In this document: in pieces, positions 20,482 to 32,238 of the stretch
Layout: each line of letters begins with the position of its first letter
Position numbering within the stretch: position 1 is the first letter of the stretch
Assembly: GCF_022808615.1 (NCBI RefSeq)
Contig: NZ_JAKZKS010000003.1
Location: 62,001-126,000 of the forward strand
Reading direction: 5' to 3'
From: Bacillus sp. FJAT-47783
Lineage (GTDB): Bacteria > Bacillota > Bacilli > Bacillales > Aeribacillaceae
DNA: 64,000 nucleotides
Made by a program: the position numbers and the translations under genes
The notes under the pieces: generated by a model
What the model saw: only the letters and a program-made list of their open reading frames with translations
Told to the model about the DNA's origin: nothing
The model's database searches: none

Positions 20482-21843
20482 TTATGATGACATTTTCATT
20501 GAATTTTCTTTTTCTTCTTCATTCTCCATAACTCGGACAAATTGCCCTTCATTATAAGGATATCCTGCTTTTGTTATTTTTACTTTCACAATTTTCCCAA
20601 CCATTTCCTCTGTTGCTGGGAATACTACTTTTAAATAGTTATCCGTATATCCTTCAAATAAACCACTATCTGGATTTTCTTTAAATCGCTCTTCTGGGAT
20701 CACTTCAAGAACTTCACCTTCATATTGCGACGCATACTCTTTTGCCAATTGGTCACTTAACGCAATTAAGCGATGAACACGCTCATTTTTTACCTCTTCA
20801 TCCACTTGATTTTCCATTCGTGCTGCAGGAGTTCCAGTTCGTTTTGAATATGGGAATACATGTAGCTCAGAAAAACGATGTTCTTTAATGAACTGATACG
20901 TTTCCATAAACTCCTCTTCTGTTTCGCCCGGAAAACCAACAATGACGTCAGATGTAATCGCTAAACCCGGAAGAGCTTCACGAAGACGATTTAAGCGTTC
21001 ACCGAAAAACTCCATTGTATACTTTCTTCTCATCCGCTTTAAAACGGAGTTGGAACCAGATTGTAATGGAATGTGTAAGTGTCGAACAATTTTATCTGAT
21101 CGATCTAACACTTCAATCACTTCATCGGTAATTTGACTTGCTTCAATCGAGGATATTCGAATTCGCTTCAATCCCTTTACTTTCTCATCTAAATCGGATA
21201 AAAGCATCGCAAAATTATAATCTTTCATGTCTTCACCGTATCCACCAGTATGGATACCTGTCAACACAATTTCTTTATACCCTGCATTTACTAAGCTTTG
21301 TGCCTGTTTAATGACTTCTTGTGGAGCACGTGAACGCATTAAACCACGCGCCCAAGGAATAATACAGAACGTGCAAAAGTTATTACAACCTTCTTGAATT
21401 TTCAAGGATGCACGAGTACGATCCGTAAATGTTGGAACGTCTAGTTCTTCAAAGACACGAGCCTTCATAATATTCGAAACACCGTTAATAGGCTCGCGTT
21501 CTCGCTTATACTGCTCGATAAAATCAAGGATTTTATGACGATCTTGCGTTCCAACGACAATGTCCACACCTGGAATCGCCATAATTTCTGCAGGGGATGT
21601 TTGCGCGTAACAGCCTGTTACACAAATAACCCCCTCAGGGTTTTTACGAATAGCTCGTCGAATCACTTGACGACTCTTTTTATCACCTGTATTGGTAACC
21701 GTACATGTATTAATAACATAAACATCTGCTATCCGATCAAAATCAGTTCGCTCATAGCCAGCCTCTTTAAAAAGCTGCCAAATGGCTTCTGTTTCATAAT
21801 GGTTTACTTTACAACCAAGTGTATGAAAAGCAACAGATGGCAT
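20482..21843 (-). CDS. mtaB: tRNA (N6-threonylcarbamoyladenosine(37)-C2)-methylthiotransferase MtaB
   Basis: Radical-SAM enzyme that converts t6A37 to ms2t6A in tRNAs reading ANN codons. The N-terminal UPF0004 domain begins HTLGCKVNHYETEA and has further cysteines in INTCTVTN and VTGCYAQ that bind the second Fe-S cluster. The radical-SAM motif CNNFCTFCIIP (CxxxCxxC) is near residue 150, and a TRAM RNA-binding domain occupies about 370-440. The 453-residue length and last position in the hrcA operon match B. subtilis YqeV. A TGAGGTGAT site precedes the ATG, 6 bp after rsmE. Confidence 0.95.
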   Translation of the reverse strand: MPSVAFHTLGCKVNHYETEAIWQLFKEAGYERTDFDRIADVYVINTCTVTNTGDKKSRQVIRRAIRKNPEGVICVTGCYAQTSPAEIMAIPGVDIVVGTQDRHKILDFIEQYKREREPINGVSNIMKARVFEELDVPTFTDRTRASLKIQEGCNNFCTFCIIPWARGLMRSRAPQEVIKQAQSLVNAGYKEIVLTGIHTGGYGEDMKDYNFAMLLSDLDEKVKGLKRIRISSIEASQITDEVIEVLDRSDKIVRHLHIPLQSGSNSVLKRMRRKYTMEFFGERLNRLREALPGLAITSDVIVGFPGETEEEFMETYQFIKEHRFSELHVFPYSKRTGTPAARMENQVDEEVKNERVHRLIALSDQLAKEYASQYEGEVLEVIPEERFKENPDSGLFEGYTDNYLKVVFPATEEMVGKIVKVKITKAGYPYNEGQFVRVMENEEEKENSMKMSS

Positions 21844-21849
21844 CTATTA

Positions 21850-22605
21850 TCACCTCATGAGTTCAAATTGGTAAGAAACTGCTGATAATAAATAAAGGGG
21901 TGCAGTTTCTGTCCGTAATATTCGTGGCCCTAATCCACATGTTATAAAACCAACTTCTTTAAGCTGGTGAATTTCTTCTTCTGTTAGCCCACCTTCAGGG
22001 CCAAAAACAACGAAAATCGTTTGATCACGCTTTGTTGCGCAGAGAGCTTTTTGCAAATTGCTCATTTCTCCCGCTTTTGCTACCTCTTCATATGCGACAA
22101 TCTTTACATCAGCCGAATTTGCTCGTTGTATCATCTGTTTAAATGATAAAGGGGAATGAACTGCTGGTATTTGATTGCGATGAGATTGCTCCGCAGCCTC
22201 TTTCGCGATTTTCTCCCATCTCGCTCTTTTTTTAGCAGCTTTTTTTTCATCAAGCTTAACAACTGAACGAGCCGCATTAAAAGGGATAAACGCTGATGCC
22301 CCGAGCTCCGTTCCTTTTTGGATGATCAGCTCTAGCTTATCCCCTTTAGGCAACCCACTCGCGACCACCACTTCGACAGGTAATTCATTGCTGTTCTCCA
22401 ACCATTCTAAAACAGTACACTCCACTTGTTCACTAGAAATTTTTTCTATTACACATTTTGCGGTATACCCATCCTTTGAACAGCAAATCAATTCATCACT
22501 CGGTTTCATACGCATCACACGGGAGATGTGGTGCGTCACATCCCCCGTGATAAAAAAACGACTATTCATTTCTTCTTTTAAAAGTTCTATAAAATAACGC
22601 TGCAT
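21850..22605 (-). CDS. rsmE: 16S rRNA (uracil(1498)-N3)-methyltransferase RsmE
   Basis: SPOUT-class methyltransferase that modifies U1498 of 16S rRNA. The 251-residue product has an N-terminal PUA-like domain (HHISRVMRMKPSDE..) and a C-terminal knotted domain with IFVVFGPEGGLTEEEI and LGPRILRTETAPLYLLSAV, which are the family signatures for SAM binding. The ATG follows AAGAGGGATG, 12 bp after prmA. It is part of the heat-shock operon, together with another methyltransferase gene. Confidence 0.95.
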   Translation of the reverse strand: MQRYFIELLKEEMNSRFFITGDVTHHISRVMRMKPSDELICCSKDGYTAKCVIEKISSEQVECTVLEWLENSNELPVEVVVASGLPKGDKLELIIQKGTELGASAFIPFNAARSVVKLDEKKAAKKRARWEKIAKEAAEQSHRNQIPAVHSPLSFKQMIQRANSADVKIVAYEEVAKAGEMSNLQKALCATKRDQTIFVVFGPEGGLTEEEIHQLKEVGFITCGLGPRILRTETAPLYLLSAVSYQFELMR

Positions 22606-22617
22606 GCTACATCCCTC

Positions 22618-23553
22618 TTATTTACGGGCGATAAATGCTACCCAGTCTTCCATAACAAGTGTTTCAACTATGGTAAATCCTGCATCTATTAAAGCATCAC
22701 GTACTTCATTTTTCTTATTTTGAATAATGCCAGATGTAATAAAGTATCCACCAGGTTTTACAATTTTAGCTGCATCATGATGAAAACGCAAAATGATTTC
22801 AGCTAATATATTAGCAACAACAATATCCACTTTTTCTGTGACATCGTCCAATAAGTTATTTTGTTTAACTTGTACGACTTCATGGACTTTATTTAACTTC
22901 ACATTTAATCTTGCACTTTCAACAGCGACAGGATCTAAATCTAGTGCTGTAACTTTTTTAGCCCCTAACATCGCACAAGCAATACTTAAAACGCCAGAAC
23001 CAGTCCCTACATCAATTATATGGGCACCTTTATGAACAGTTCGTTCTAGAGCTTGGATACATAGTACTGTCGTCGGGTGTGTACCCGTTCCAAACGCCAT
23101 TCCTGGGTCTAATTCAATAATTAGTTCATCCGTATGAACTCGTTCATAGTTTTCCCAAGTCGGTACAATCGTAAACTTTTCGGAAATCTTAACAGGATGA
23201 TAGTACTTCTTCCAGGCAGTTGCCCATTCTTCTTCATTTACTTCACTAATGGTGATTTGATTCAAACCTAAATCAATGTCATAGATTAACAAGTTGTTAA
23301 TTGCTTCCTTAATCCCTTCAACCGTCTCCCCTAAGAAACTATTGATTGGTAAATAAGCCTTTATTATGACGCCTTCTGTAGGATAGTCGTTCGGATTTAA
23401 ATCGTATATTTCACCATAAATAGAGTCACGCTCTTTTATAAGTTCGTATGGGTCCTCAATTACGACACCACTTGCACCTGCTTCATGTAAAATATTTGAA
23501 ATGGGTTCTACAGCTTCTTGTGTTGTATGGATGCTAATTTCCGACCATTTCAT
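22618..23553 (-). CDS. prmA: Ribosomal protein L11 methyltransferase
   Basis: Methylates ribosomal protein L11 on several amino groups, using SAM. A substrate-recognition domain (about 1-105) begins [18 protein letters not shown] and is followed by the Rossmann-type methyltransferase domain with [28 protein letters not shown] (motif I) and [10 protein letters not shown] (NPPY-like motif). The 311-residue length is standard. It follows dnaJ by 24 bp, with GGTGAAAC as ribosome binding site. The dnaJ-prmA-rsmE-mtaB order is conserved in Bacillus. Confidence 0.96.
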   Translation of the reverse strand: MKWSEISIHTTQEAVEPISNILHEAGASGVVIEDPYELIKERDSIYGEIYDLNPNDYPTEGVIIKAYLPINSFLGETVEGIKEAINNLLIYDIDLGLNQITISEVNEEEWATAWKKYYHPVKISEKFTIVPTWENYERVHTDELIIELDPGMAFGTGTHPTTVLCIQALERTVHKGAHIIDVGTGSGVLSIACAMLGAKKVTALDLDPVAVESARLNVKLNKVHEVVQVKQNNLLDDVTEKVDIVVANILAEIILRFHHDAAKIVKPGGYFITSGIIQNKKNEVRDALIDAGFTIVETLVMEDWVAFIARK

Positions 23554-23577
23554 GTTTCACCAAGCTCCAATCTCGTT

Positions 23578-24699
23578 TTATTCTCCTTTAAATGCTCTTT
23601 TCACTTTTGCAAAAAAACTATCTTCTTGTTCATCTGGACGATTACTAGAAACGTTCGCAAATTCTTTTAATAAATCTTTTTGCTTTTCCGTTAAATTTGT
23701 TGGCGTCACAACGCGAACGATAACATGTTGATCCCCTTGACCGTATCCACGAACATTGGGAACACCTTTTCCACGAAGTCTAAATTTCGTTCCTGTTTGT
23801 GTTCCTGCTGGAATTTTCAGCTTTACTTTACCATGCAATGTCGGTACTTCAATTTCGTCCCCTAATGCAGCTTGGGCAAAGGTTAATGGCATTTCACAAT
23901 AGATGTCGTCACCGTCACGTTCAAAAAATTCATGATCACGAACATGGAAAACGACATATAAGTCTCCAGCCGGGCCCCCATTTACACCTGGCTCACCTTG
24001 ACCTGACACGCGGAGCTGCTGACCATCATCAACTCCTGCTGGAATTTTAACGGAGATTTTTTTGCGTTTTTTAACTTTTCCATCTCCACCACATGTTGAA
24101 CATTTAGACTTAATCATCTTACCTGTTCCGTTACAATAATGACAGACGCGTCGATTAACAATGCGACCGAATGGTGTATTTTGTTCTGTATTTAATTGTC
24201 CGGAGCCGCCGCAATGTGAACAAGTCTCTGGCGATGTTCCTGGCTTTGCTCCAGAACCGTTACACGTATCACATGTTTCTTCTCTCGGAATTTCAATCGT
24301 CGTTTCTTTCCCAAATACTGCTTCTTCAAACGACAACGTCATCGTATACTGCAAATCAGCTCCAGATCTTGGGGCATTCGGATCACGACGTCTGCCTCCG
24401 CCACCAAAAATAGAGCTGAAAATATCTTCAAATCCAAAGCCGCCGAAATCTCCACCACCGAAGCCGCCAAACCCTTGATTTGGATCAGTATGGCCGAATT
24501 GATCGTACTGTGCTCGTTTTTGATCGTCACTAAGAACCTCATAAGCTTCTTTCACTTCTTTAAACTTTTCCGGAGCATCTGGATCTTTATTAATATCAGG
24601 GTGATACTTCTTAGAAAGCTTTCGATACGCTTTTTTTATTTCATCTTTTGTTGCGCTTTTACTAACTCCCAGCACCTCATAGTAATCACGCTTACTCAT
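23578..24699 (-). CDS. dnaJ: Chaperone protein DnaJ
   Basis: Hsp40 co-chaperone that delivers unfolded proteins to DnaK and stimulates its ATPase. The J domain (about 1-68) has YHPDINKDP containing the HPD motif. The G/F region (about 72-105) is rich in GFGG and GGGR. The zinc-finger domain has four CxxCxGxG repeats ([32 protein letters not shown]). Substrate-binding beta domains follow. About 373 residues. I use the ATG at 24699, 10 bases after GGGAG; a GTG three codons upstream is too close to that site. A terminator-like hairpin precedes it. Confidence 0.98.
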   Translation of the reverse strand: MSKRDYYEVLGVSKSATKDEIKKAYRKLSKKYHPDINKDPDAPEKFKEVKEAYEVLSDDQKRAQYDQFGHTDPNQGFGGFGGGDFGGFGFEDIFSSIFGGGGRRRDPNAPRSGADLQYTMTLSFEEAVFGKETTIEIPREETCDTCNGSGAKPGTSPETCSHCGGSGQLNTEQNTPFGRIVNRRVCHYCNGTGKMIKSKCSTCGGDGKVKKRKKISVKIPAGVDDGQQLRVSGQGEPGVNGGPAGDLYVVFHVRDHEFFERDGDDIYCEMPLTFAQAALGDEIEVPTLHGKVKLKIPAGTQTGTKFRLRGKGVPNVRGYGQGDQHVIVRVVTPTNLTEKQKDLLKEFANVSSNRPDEQEDSFFAKVKRAFKGE

Positions 24700-24790
24700 G
24701 TTTTTCACACTCCCGATTTCTCACATAAACTAAATTCTAACACTGCTCTATATTCGAGGCAACCATTAATCCATACAATAAAAAACCTTA

Positions 24791-24829
24791 AAAAAGTCAA
24801 AGCCAAGACACGCCTGACTTTGACTTTTT
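24791..24829 (-). terminator. Terminator-like hairpin between dnaK and dnaJ
   Basis: AAAAAGTCAAAG (24791-24802) and CTTTGACTTTTT (24818-24829) are exactly complementary over 12 bp around a 15-base loop, with T-rich 3' end on the minus strand. It would reduce read-through from dnaK into dnaJ-prmA-rsmE-mtaB, or mark a processed 3' end. Confidence 0.7.
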
Positions 24830-24876
24830 ATCTTTAACAATTGTGACAAGTTTCCATCGTACATGGACTTAGGTTA

Positions 24877-26742
<1,866 letters not shown>

Positions 26743-27324
26743 TTATTGATTCACCTTTACCATTGTTGGTCGAATGACACGATCTTTTAGCTTATATCCT
26801 TTTTGTAATTCCTCTACAACAATGTTGGAATCGTACTTTTCATCTTCAACTTGCATAACCGCTTGATGAACAGTTGGATCAAATTCTTTTCCAACAGCTT
26901 CGATTTTTTCTAACCCTTCTTTTTCAAGCGCTTGTAGAAATTGACGATATACCATTTCCATTCCTTGAAGCAAGGATTTTGTTTGCTCATCTTCTGCTTT
27001 TATTTGTAACGCTCTATCAAAATTATCTAGAGCAGGTAATAAGTCCGAAATTAAACTTTGTGCTCGATATTTTTGCGCAGCCTCTTGATCAAGACGAACT
27101 CTTCTGCGATAGTTATCGAAATCTGCTTGTGCACGAAGAATTTTATTCTCTGCCTCATCTAACTTCGCTTCAAGCTCTGCGATTCTTTCTTTCGCTTCAG
27201 TTAATTCATCTTTTTCTTCAGTTTCTTGGTGAACTTGTTCTTCATGCTGATTTTCTGTTTTTTCTTCTGCTTGAGCTTCATTTTCCTGTTCAAGTTGCTC
27301 AATGTCTTTCGTTTTTTCCTCCAT
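26743..27324 (-). CDS. grpE: Nucleotide exchange factor GrpE
   Basis: Releases ADP from DnaK. The first 60 residues are strongly acidic and low-complexity. A long coiled-coil (about 45-95) containing [12 protein letters not shown] is followed by the small beta domain with [14 protein letters not shown] and [16 protein letters not shown], the family signature at the C-terminus. 193 residues. I start at the ATG 27324, with GGGAGGTGA upstream; the GTG 9 bases earlier overlaps that site. It lies between hrcA and dnaK. Confidence 0.97.
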   Translation of the reverse strand: MEEKTKDIEQLEQENEAQAEEKTENQHEEQVHQETEEKDELTEAKERIAELEAKLDEAENKILRAQADFDNYRRRVRLDQEAAQKYRAQSLISDLLPALDNFDRALQIKAEDEQTKSLLQGMEMVYRQFLQALEKEGLEKIEAVGKEFDPTVHQAVMQVEDEKYDSNIVVEELQKGYKLKDRVIRPTMVKVNQ

Positions 27325-27418
27325 CTCTTTCACCTCCCTTAAAGATTCACATCATCATATACAACTCATCCATGTAAAAGGATGGAGGTCTCTCCACCCT
27401 TCAATATAGACATAATCC

Positions 27419-28447
27419 TTATTCATGATACAAGTTTGTCAGCACTTGTGACAAGTCGTTTGTAAAATATTGCAACAATCCGATTACTCTTGAATATTCC
27501 ATTCGTTTTGGACCTAATACCGCAATGGTCCCAAGCTGTTTTTCTCCAATAGAATACGTAGCGGTAATGAGACTGCAGTTTTCTAAAGCTGTCAGTGCGT
27601 TTTCTGTACCAATTTTAACAGATATGCCAGACTCATTTGCTTTTAACAACTCATAAAATTGTTGTTCTTGCTCAATCATGTTTAGTAAGTCCCTAACTTT
27701 ACTGATGTCATGAAACTCGGGCTGTGTTAACATGTTAGTTCGTCCGCTGAAAAACAATTTTTCAGGGCTTGCTTCGAATAGAGAATCAATAAACACTTTT
27801 AAAAACGTATCGTAATGACGTATATGCTGTTGAAGGATTAACGCAACTTCTTTAAATATTTTATCCTTCAGTTCACTGAGTGGAACGCCAACGAGTCGTT
27901 CATTTAAAATGTTCACAACTTTTTCTAAATCTTGTTGATCAATGTTTGTTGGAAATGTAATCGGTTTGTTTTCTACATGTCCTTTATCCGTCACAATGAT
28001 GGCAATGGCCGCATTTTCATGTAGCGGAATGATTTGAAGATGTTTCAAGCGATTTTCCTCTACTTTCGGACCTAGCGCAATCGTCGTATAATTTGTTAAA
28101 TCAGATAAAATTTGAGCGGATTTTTGTACAAGTTTTTCAAGCTCATAAATTTTTTCAGCAAAAATAGATTTTATTTGAAGAATCTCTTTTCTTGACAATT
28201 TTTGTGGTGACAACAAATGGTCCACATAGTATCGATATCCTTTTTCAGACGGAACTCTCCCTGAAGATGTATGTGTTTTTTCAATAAACCCAAGCTCTTC
28301 GAGATCGGCCATTTCATTCCGTATCGTTGCCGAACTAAATAAAATCGATTCCTTTTTCGACAATGCTCTAGAACCTACAGGTTGAGCAGAACGAATAAAA
28401 TCATCAATTATAACTTGTAAAATAAATAATTGACGATCCGTTAGCAC
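27419..28447 (-). CDS. hrcA: Heat-inducible transcription repressor HrcA
   Basis: Represses class I heat-shock genes by binding CIRCE; its folding depends on GroE, so unfolded protein titration relieves repression. The N-terminal winged helix includes [10 protein letters not shown] and [40 protein letters not shown]. The inserted dimerisation and GAF-like parts follow. 342 residues. The start is GTG with AGAGGTGATGA upstream. It is the first gene of its own operon, whose leader carries a perfect CIRCE 16 bp before the start codon, so it is autoregulated. Confidence 0.97.
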   Translation of the reverse strand: MLTDRQLFILQVIIDDFIRSAQPVGSRALSKKESILFSSATIRNEMADLEELGFIEKTHTSSGRVPSEKGYRYYVDHLLSPQKLSRKEILQIKSIFAEKIYELEKLVQKSAQILSDLTNYTTIALGPKVEENRLKHLQIIPLHENAAIAIIVTDKGHVENKPITFPTNIDQQDLEKVVNILNERLVGVPLSELKDKIFKEVALILQQHIRHYDTFLKVFIDSLFEASPEKLFFSGRTNMLTQPEFHDISKVRDLLNMIEQEQQFYELLKANESGISVKIGTENALTALENCSLITATYSIGEKQLGTIAVLGPKRMEYSRVIGLLQYFTNDLSQVLTNLYHE

Positions 28448-28462
28448 CTCTCATCACCTCTG

Positions 28463-28489
28463 TTAGCACTCAAATCGAGCGAGTGCTAA
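28463..28489 (-). promoter_or_regulatory. CIRCE operator (HrcA binding site)
   Basis: Exact TTAGCACTC-N9-GAGTGCTAA inverted repeat, 10 bp downstream of the -10 box and 16 bp upstream of the hrcA start codon. No other CIRCE was seen in the window; the second usual target, groESL, is not here. Confidence 0.99.
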
Positions 28490-28499
28490 TTCTATGAAT

Positions 28500-28528
28500 A
28501 AAGTATCAAAAGTGATGGAAATTGTCAA
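28500..28528 (-). promoter_or_regulatory. Sigma-A promoter of the hrcA heat-shock operon
   Basis: TTGACA (28523-28528), 17 bases, TACTTT (28500-28505) on the minus strand. The -35 box abuts the last base of the hemW stop codon (28529), so promoter and upstream gene share no spacer. Confidence 0.88.
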
Positions 28529-29671
28529 TTATTCAATACTGGAAAGAAATGCTTGAAACACTTCATTCCCTAACAACTTCCCTTTATGCGTTAAAAAAAT
28601 GTGATCATCTTGTTTTACTAATAACCCTTTTCGAGATTGTTCCTCAATTTGTTGGCCAAAGACCTTATCGATAGATATACCGAATTTATTTGCAAAGTGG
28701 CGAATGGAAATCCCCCTTGTCTTTCGTAAACCGAGAAAAAGCTCTTCTTCCATTTGTTCCGTTTTCGTGACGAGATGCTCATCTACGTAAGGAAAGTTTG
28801 TCGATTCAATAAGCGACATATATTTTTTCAAAACACCAGCATTCACTCTCCTCACTCCATGCACATAGCTATGGGCTCCTGCACCGAAACCAAAATACTC
28901 TTCATTATTCCAATACGTTAAATTATGCTTGCTTTCAAACCCAGGTTTAGAAAAATTACTAATTTCATATTGACGAAACCCACGTTTTTCCATTTGCTCC
29001 ATTAAGTATTCATACATCACCGCTTCTTCTTCTTGCGGCGGAAGGGTAAGCTTCCCGTTTCTCCACAAGTTATAAAATACCGTTTTAGGTTCGACGAGAA
29101 GGGAATAAGATGAGTAATGCGCTAAATCAAGTGAAAAGGCTATTTCTAATGTTTGTTTAAATTCTTTTAACGTCTGTGTCGGCAAGGCATACATCAGGTC
29201 GATACTAATATTGTGAAACCCCATTTTTTGAGCTAATTTTATGGAATGGAAGACGACTTCATTCGTATGTGTTCGTCCAATTTTTTTTAACAGTTCCTCG
29301 TTAAACGATTGAACACCAATACTTAACCGGTTCACTCCATAATTCTTTAATACTGATAACTTTTCTTCGGTTAAATTATCTGGATTCGCTTCAACGGAAA
29401 ACTCTTGTACGAGTTCGATATCGATATACTTATGAATCATGTTCATTAGTTGTTCGAGCTGATCTTTCGATAATGCTGTAGGTGTGCCTCCACCAATAAA
29501 AATGGTTTTTATTTCTTTTACTGGAAAGCGTGTAAATGAAGACTCCATCTCTTTTTCGAGAGACAATAAATAATCAGATACAGGCTGATATTTTAAATAA
29601 AACTTATTAAAGTCACAGTAATGACAAATTTGTTCACAAAAGGGAATATGAATATAAACGGACTTCGGCAT
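28529..29671 (-). CDS. hemW: Radical SAM heme chaperone HemW
   Basis: Heme-binding radical-SAM protein that is thought to deliver heme to client proteins; often annotated as coproporphyrinogen III oxidase-like. It begins MPKSVYIHIPFCEQICHYCDFNKF, with the CxxxCxxC cluster motif near residue 13, and lacks the fourth Cys and N-terminal extension that mark true HemN. GGGTPT, SIGVQSFN and a C-terminal HemN domain (ISNFSKPGFESKHNLTYW) follow. 380 residues. GGTGATTTAA precedes the ATG. It lies between lepA and hrcA as in B. subtilis. Confidence 0.94.
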   Translation of the reverse strand: MPKSVYIHIPFCEQICHYCDFNKFYLKYQPVSDYLLSLEKEMESSFTRFPVKEIKTIFIGGGTPTALSKDQLEQLMNMIHKYIDIELVQEFSVEANPDNLTEEKLSVLKNYGVNRLSIGVQSFNEELLKKIGRTHTNEVVFHSIKLAQKMGFHNISIDLMYALPTQTLKEFKQTLEIAFSLDLAHYSSYSLLVEPKTVFYNLWRNGKLTLPPQEEEAVMYEYLMEQMEKRGFRQYEISNFSKPGFESKHNLTYWNNEEYFGFGAGAHSYVHGVRRVNAGVLKKYMSLIESTNFPYVDEHLVTKTEQMEEELFLGLRKTRGISIRHFANKFGISIDKVFGQQIEEQSRKGLLVKQDDHIFLTHKGKLLGNEVFQAFLSSIE

Positions 29672-29708
29672 TTAAATCACCTACTTCTGCATACATTACT
29701 TATGATTG

Positions 29709-29739
29709 AAAAAGCCGCAGTCATCACTGCGGCTCTTTT
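29709..29739 (-). terminator. Terminator-like hairpin between lepA and hemW
   Basis: AAAAAGCCGCAGT, CATC loop, ACTGCGGCTCTTTT: 12 to 13 base pairs with T runs on either strand. On the minus strand the tail is TTTTTC. It ends the lepA transcript upstream of hemW. Confidence 0.88.
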
Positions 29740-29855
29740 ATAATAACATCAGATCAGAAATTATATCTCGCACCTTTTTGTGATATAGGAAATGCGTATA
29801 ATTGAAATCGGATATTCTGACCTCTGAACAAAAGCGCATCAGCGATTTTGTTCTA

Positions 29856-31682
29856 TTATTTATCATCGTCCATTTTCAGAACAGCCATGAAGGCTTCTTG
29901 CGGCACTTCAACCGATCCTACTTGTTTCATTCGCTTCTTACCTTCTTTTTGTTTTTCAAGAAGCTTCCGTTTACGGGAGATATCTCCACCATAACATTTT
30001 GCTAAAACATTTTTCCGAATGGCCTTAATCGTTGAGCGGGCAATAATTTTTTGACCGATAGCTGCTTGCACAGGGACTTCAAAATGTTGTCTTGGTATTA
30101 ACTCTTTCAGCTTTTCGACAATCACTTTCCCACGCTCATAAGCATAATCACGATGAACGATAAACGACAAGGCATCAATTTTTTCACCGTTTAGTAATAT
30201 ATCCATCTTTACAAGCTTAGAAGCTTTGTAACCAATTAACTCGTAATCAAAAGATGCATAACCTTTCGTGTTTGATTTTAATTGATCAAAGAAATCATAC
30301 ACAATTTCTGCCAAAGGTATTTCATACGTGATGCTTACACGCTTTTCATCTAAATATTGCATATCGATAAAGATACCACGTTTTCCTTGACAAAGCTCCA
30401 TAACGGCGCCAACAAAATCATTCGGTACCATAACAGTCGCTTTTACATATGGCTCTTCCACACGGTCCGTCTTTTGTGGGTCTGGCATATTGGATGGGTT
30501 ATCTACACGAATCTCTTCTCCATCTGTTAAATATACATGATAAATAACACTTGGTGCGGTTGTAATTAAATCGATTTTAAATTCTCGTTCAATACGCTCT
30601 TGAATGATTTCCATGTGAAGCATACCTAAAAATCCACATCGGAAACCAAACCCTAACGCTTGTGACGTTTCTGGTTCAAATTCAAGAGCAGAGTCATTTA
30701 ATTGAAGCTTTTCAAGCGCTTCCCTCAAATCATTATATTTCGCTGTATCGATCGGGTACAAACCACAGAACACCATCGGATTTAGCTTCCGATACCCTGG
30801 CAGTGGTTTGTCCGCAGGGTTATTTGCACTTGTAATCGTATCCCCTACTCGTGAATCACTAACATTTTTAATCGATGCTGTTAAAAATCCAACATCACCA
30901 ACGGTTAGTTCATCAACAGCGACAGCTTTTGGTGTAAAAACACCAACCTCCGTTACTTCAAACTCTTTCCCCGTTGCCATCATTTTAATTTTTTGTCCAA
31001 CTTTTACAGACCCTTGAACAACTCGAATATACGCAACAACGCCGCGATACGCATCGTATAGGGAGTCAAAAATAAGCGCCTGTAACGGAGCATCAGGATC
31101 ACCTTCTGGAGCTGGGACTAATTCTACAACTTTCTCTAAAATATCTTCAATACCAATTCCAGCTTTTGCTGATGCTAAAACCGCATCACTTGCATCTAAT
31201 CCGATCACATCTTCAATTTCTTGACGTACCCGTTCAGGTTCTGCACTTGGCAAATCAATTTTATTAATAACCGGTAAAATTTCCAAGTCATTATCAATTG
31301 CTAAATAGACGTTTGCTAACGTTTGCGCTTCAATTCCTTGCGCCGCATCTACGACTAAAATCGCCCCTTCGCATGCAGCTAAACTGCGGGAAACTTCATA
31401 CGTAAAGTCGACGTGACCAGGTGTATCAATGAGATGGAATATGTATTCTTCTCCATCTTTTGCTTTATACTTTAATTGGACTGCATTCAATTTAATCGTA
31501 ATTCCACGTTCGCGTTCAAGATCCATTGAATCAAGAAGCTGATTCTTCATTTCACGCTGCGTAATGGCTGCCGTTTTTTCTAAAATCCGGTCAGCTAGTG
31601 TTGATTTACCATGATCGATATGAGCGATGATGGAGAAATTACGAATCCGTTGTTGTCGCTTCAGCTTTTCTTCTCTATTCAT
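29856..31682 (-). CDS. lepA: Elongation factor 4 (LepA)
   Basis: Ribosome-bound translational GTPase that affects back-translocation and 30S assembly. The G domain holds [13 protein letters not shown] (G1), the RGITI switch, DTPGHVDF (G3) and NKIDLP (G4). Domains II-V follow, with the EF4-specific C-terminal domain ending [26 protein letters not shown]-like sequence. 608 residues. GTAGGAGTGAT precedes the ATG. It sits between yqxA and hemW as in B. subtilis. Confidence 0.98.
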   Translation of the reverse strand: MNREEKLKRQQRIRNFSIIAHIDHGKSTLADRILEKTAAITQREMKNQLLDSMDLERERGITIKLNAVQLKYKAKDGEEYIFHLIDTPGHVDFTYEVSRSLAACEGAILVVDAAQGIEAQTLANVYLAIDNDLEILPVINKIDLPSAEPERVRQEIEDVIGLDASDAVLASAKAGIGIEDILEKVVELVPAPEGDPDAPLQALIFDSLYDAYRGVVAYIRVVQGSVKVGQKIKMMATGKEFEVTEVGVFTPKAVAVDELTVGDVGFLTASIKNVSDSRVGDTITSANNPADKPLPGYRKLNPMVFCGLYPIDTAKYNDLREALEKLQLNDSALEFEPETSQALGFGFRCGFLGMLHMEIIQERIEREFKIDLITTAPSVIYHVYLTDGEEIRVDNPSNMPDPQKTDRVEEPYVKATVMVPNDFVGAVMELCQGKRGIFIDMQYLDEKRVSITYEIPLAEIVYDFFDQLKSNTKGYASFDYELIGYKASKLVKMDILLNGEKIDALSFIVHRDYAYERGKVIVEKLKELIPRQHFEVPVQAAIGQKIIARSTIKAIRKNVLAKCYGGDISRKRKLLEKQKEGKKRMKQVGSVEVPQEAFMAVLKMDDDK

Positions 31683-31851
31683 TTATATAATCACTCCTAC
31701 TAACTAGCCAACTACACTAGCATTGATTATATCAATTGCGAAATCAAGATTCAATGTTAAATAAAAGGAGTTCGATTTTACTTATCGCCGTACCATCCAT
31801 AACGTTTCCTTGTCCAATGAAAAAAGACCTCCCTGTAAAAACAAGAAAGCC

Positions 31852-32208
31852 TTATATATGTTCGAACAGCTTCTCCAATTGTATAGAAACAAAGTCAATG
31901 ACAGCATTGACAAGAGAAGAAATCGCATCTGATAACCATTTCCCAAGTTCAGAGAAGAAGTTAAAGGCCTTCATTTTCTCTAACTGTTCTTGTTTTTTCT
32001 CTAAGTCATGACTTGTTACGGTATTCCCTAAGATCGATGCTTCTAGTTGCCCTTCATCCTTTTCTTGAATGTGAAAAGCGCCTAACGTTTCTGGTGTTTC
32101 ATAACCTCGCATGCTTTTCAATCCTTCGTTCGCTTGCTGCATACCGAAGATGACTCCTAAAAACATGACAACACAGATAAGGAAACTTTTTACCATGAAT
32201 TTCGCCAT
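31852..32208 (-). CDS. yqxA: YqxA family protein
   Basis: A 118-residue protein with an N-terminal hydrophobic segment (about residues 6-22, KSFLICVVMFLGVIFGM) that may be a signal anchor, then a hydrophilic stretch and an amphipathic C-terminus (LVNAVIDFVSIQLEKLFEHI). Position downstream of spoIIP and length match B. subtilis YqxA, of unknown function. I start at the ATG 32208, 7 bases after GGAGGG; the longer frame to 32235 would place that site inside the gene. It follows spoIIP by 30 bp and is likely co-expressed with it. Confidence 0.85.
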   Translation of the reverse strand: MAKFMVKSFLICVVMFLGVIFGMQQANEGLKSMRGYETPETLGAFHIQEKDEGQLEASILGNTVTSHDLEKKQEQLEKMKAFNFFSELGKWLSDAISSLVNAVIDFVSIQLEKLFEHI

Positions 32209-32238
32209 TAACTTCCCTCCTTTCATGATCAACAATAG

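Noticed and set aside
26874-27377. 167-codon plus-strand frame antisense to grpE
   Set aside because: Reflection of the Glu/Lys/Gln-rich coiled-coil of GrpE; no ribosome binding site.
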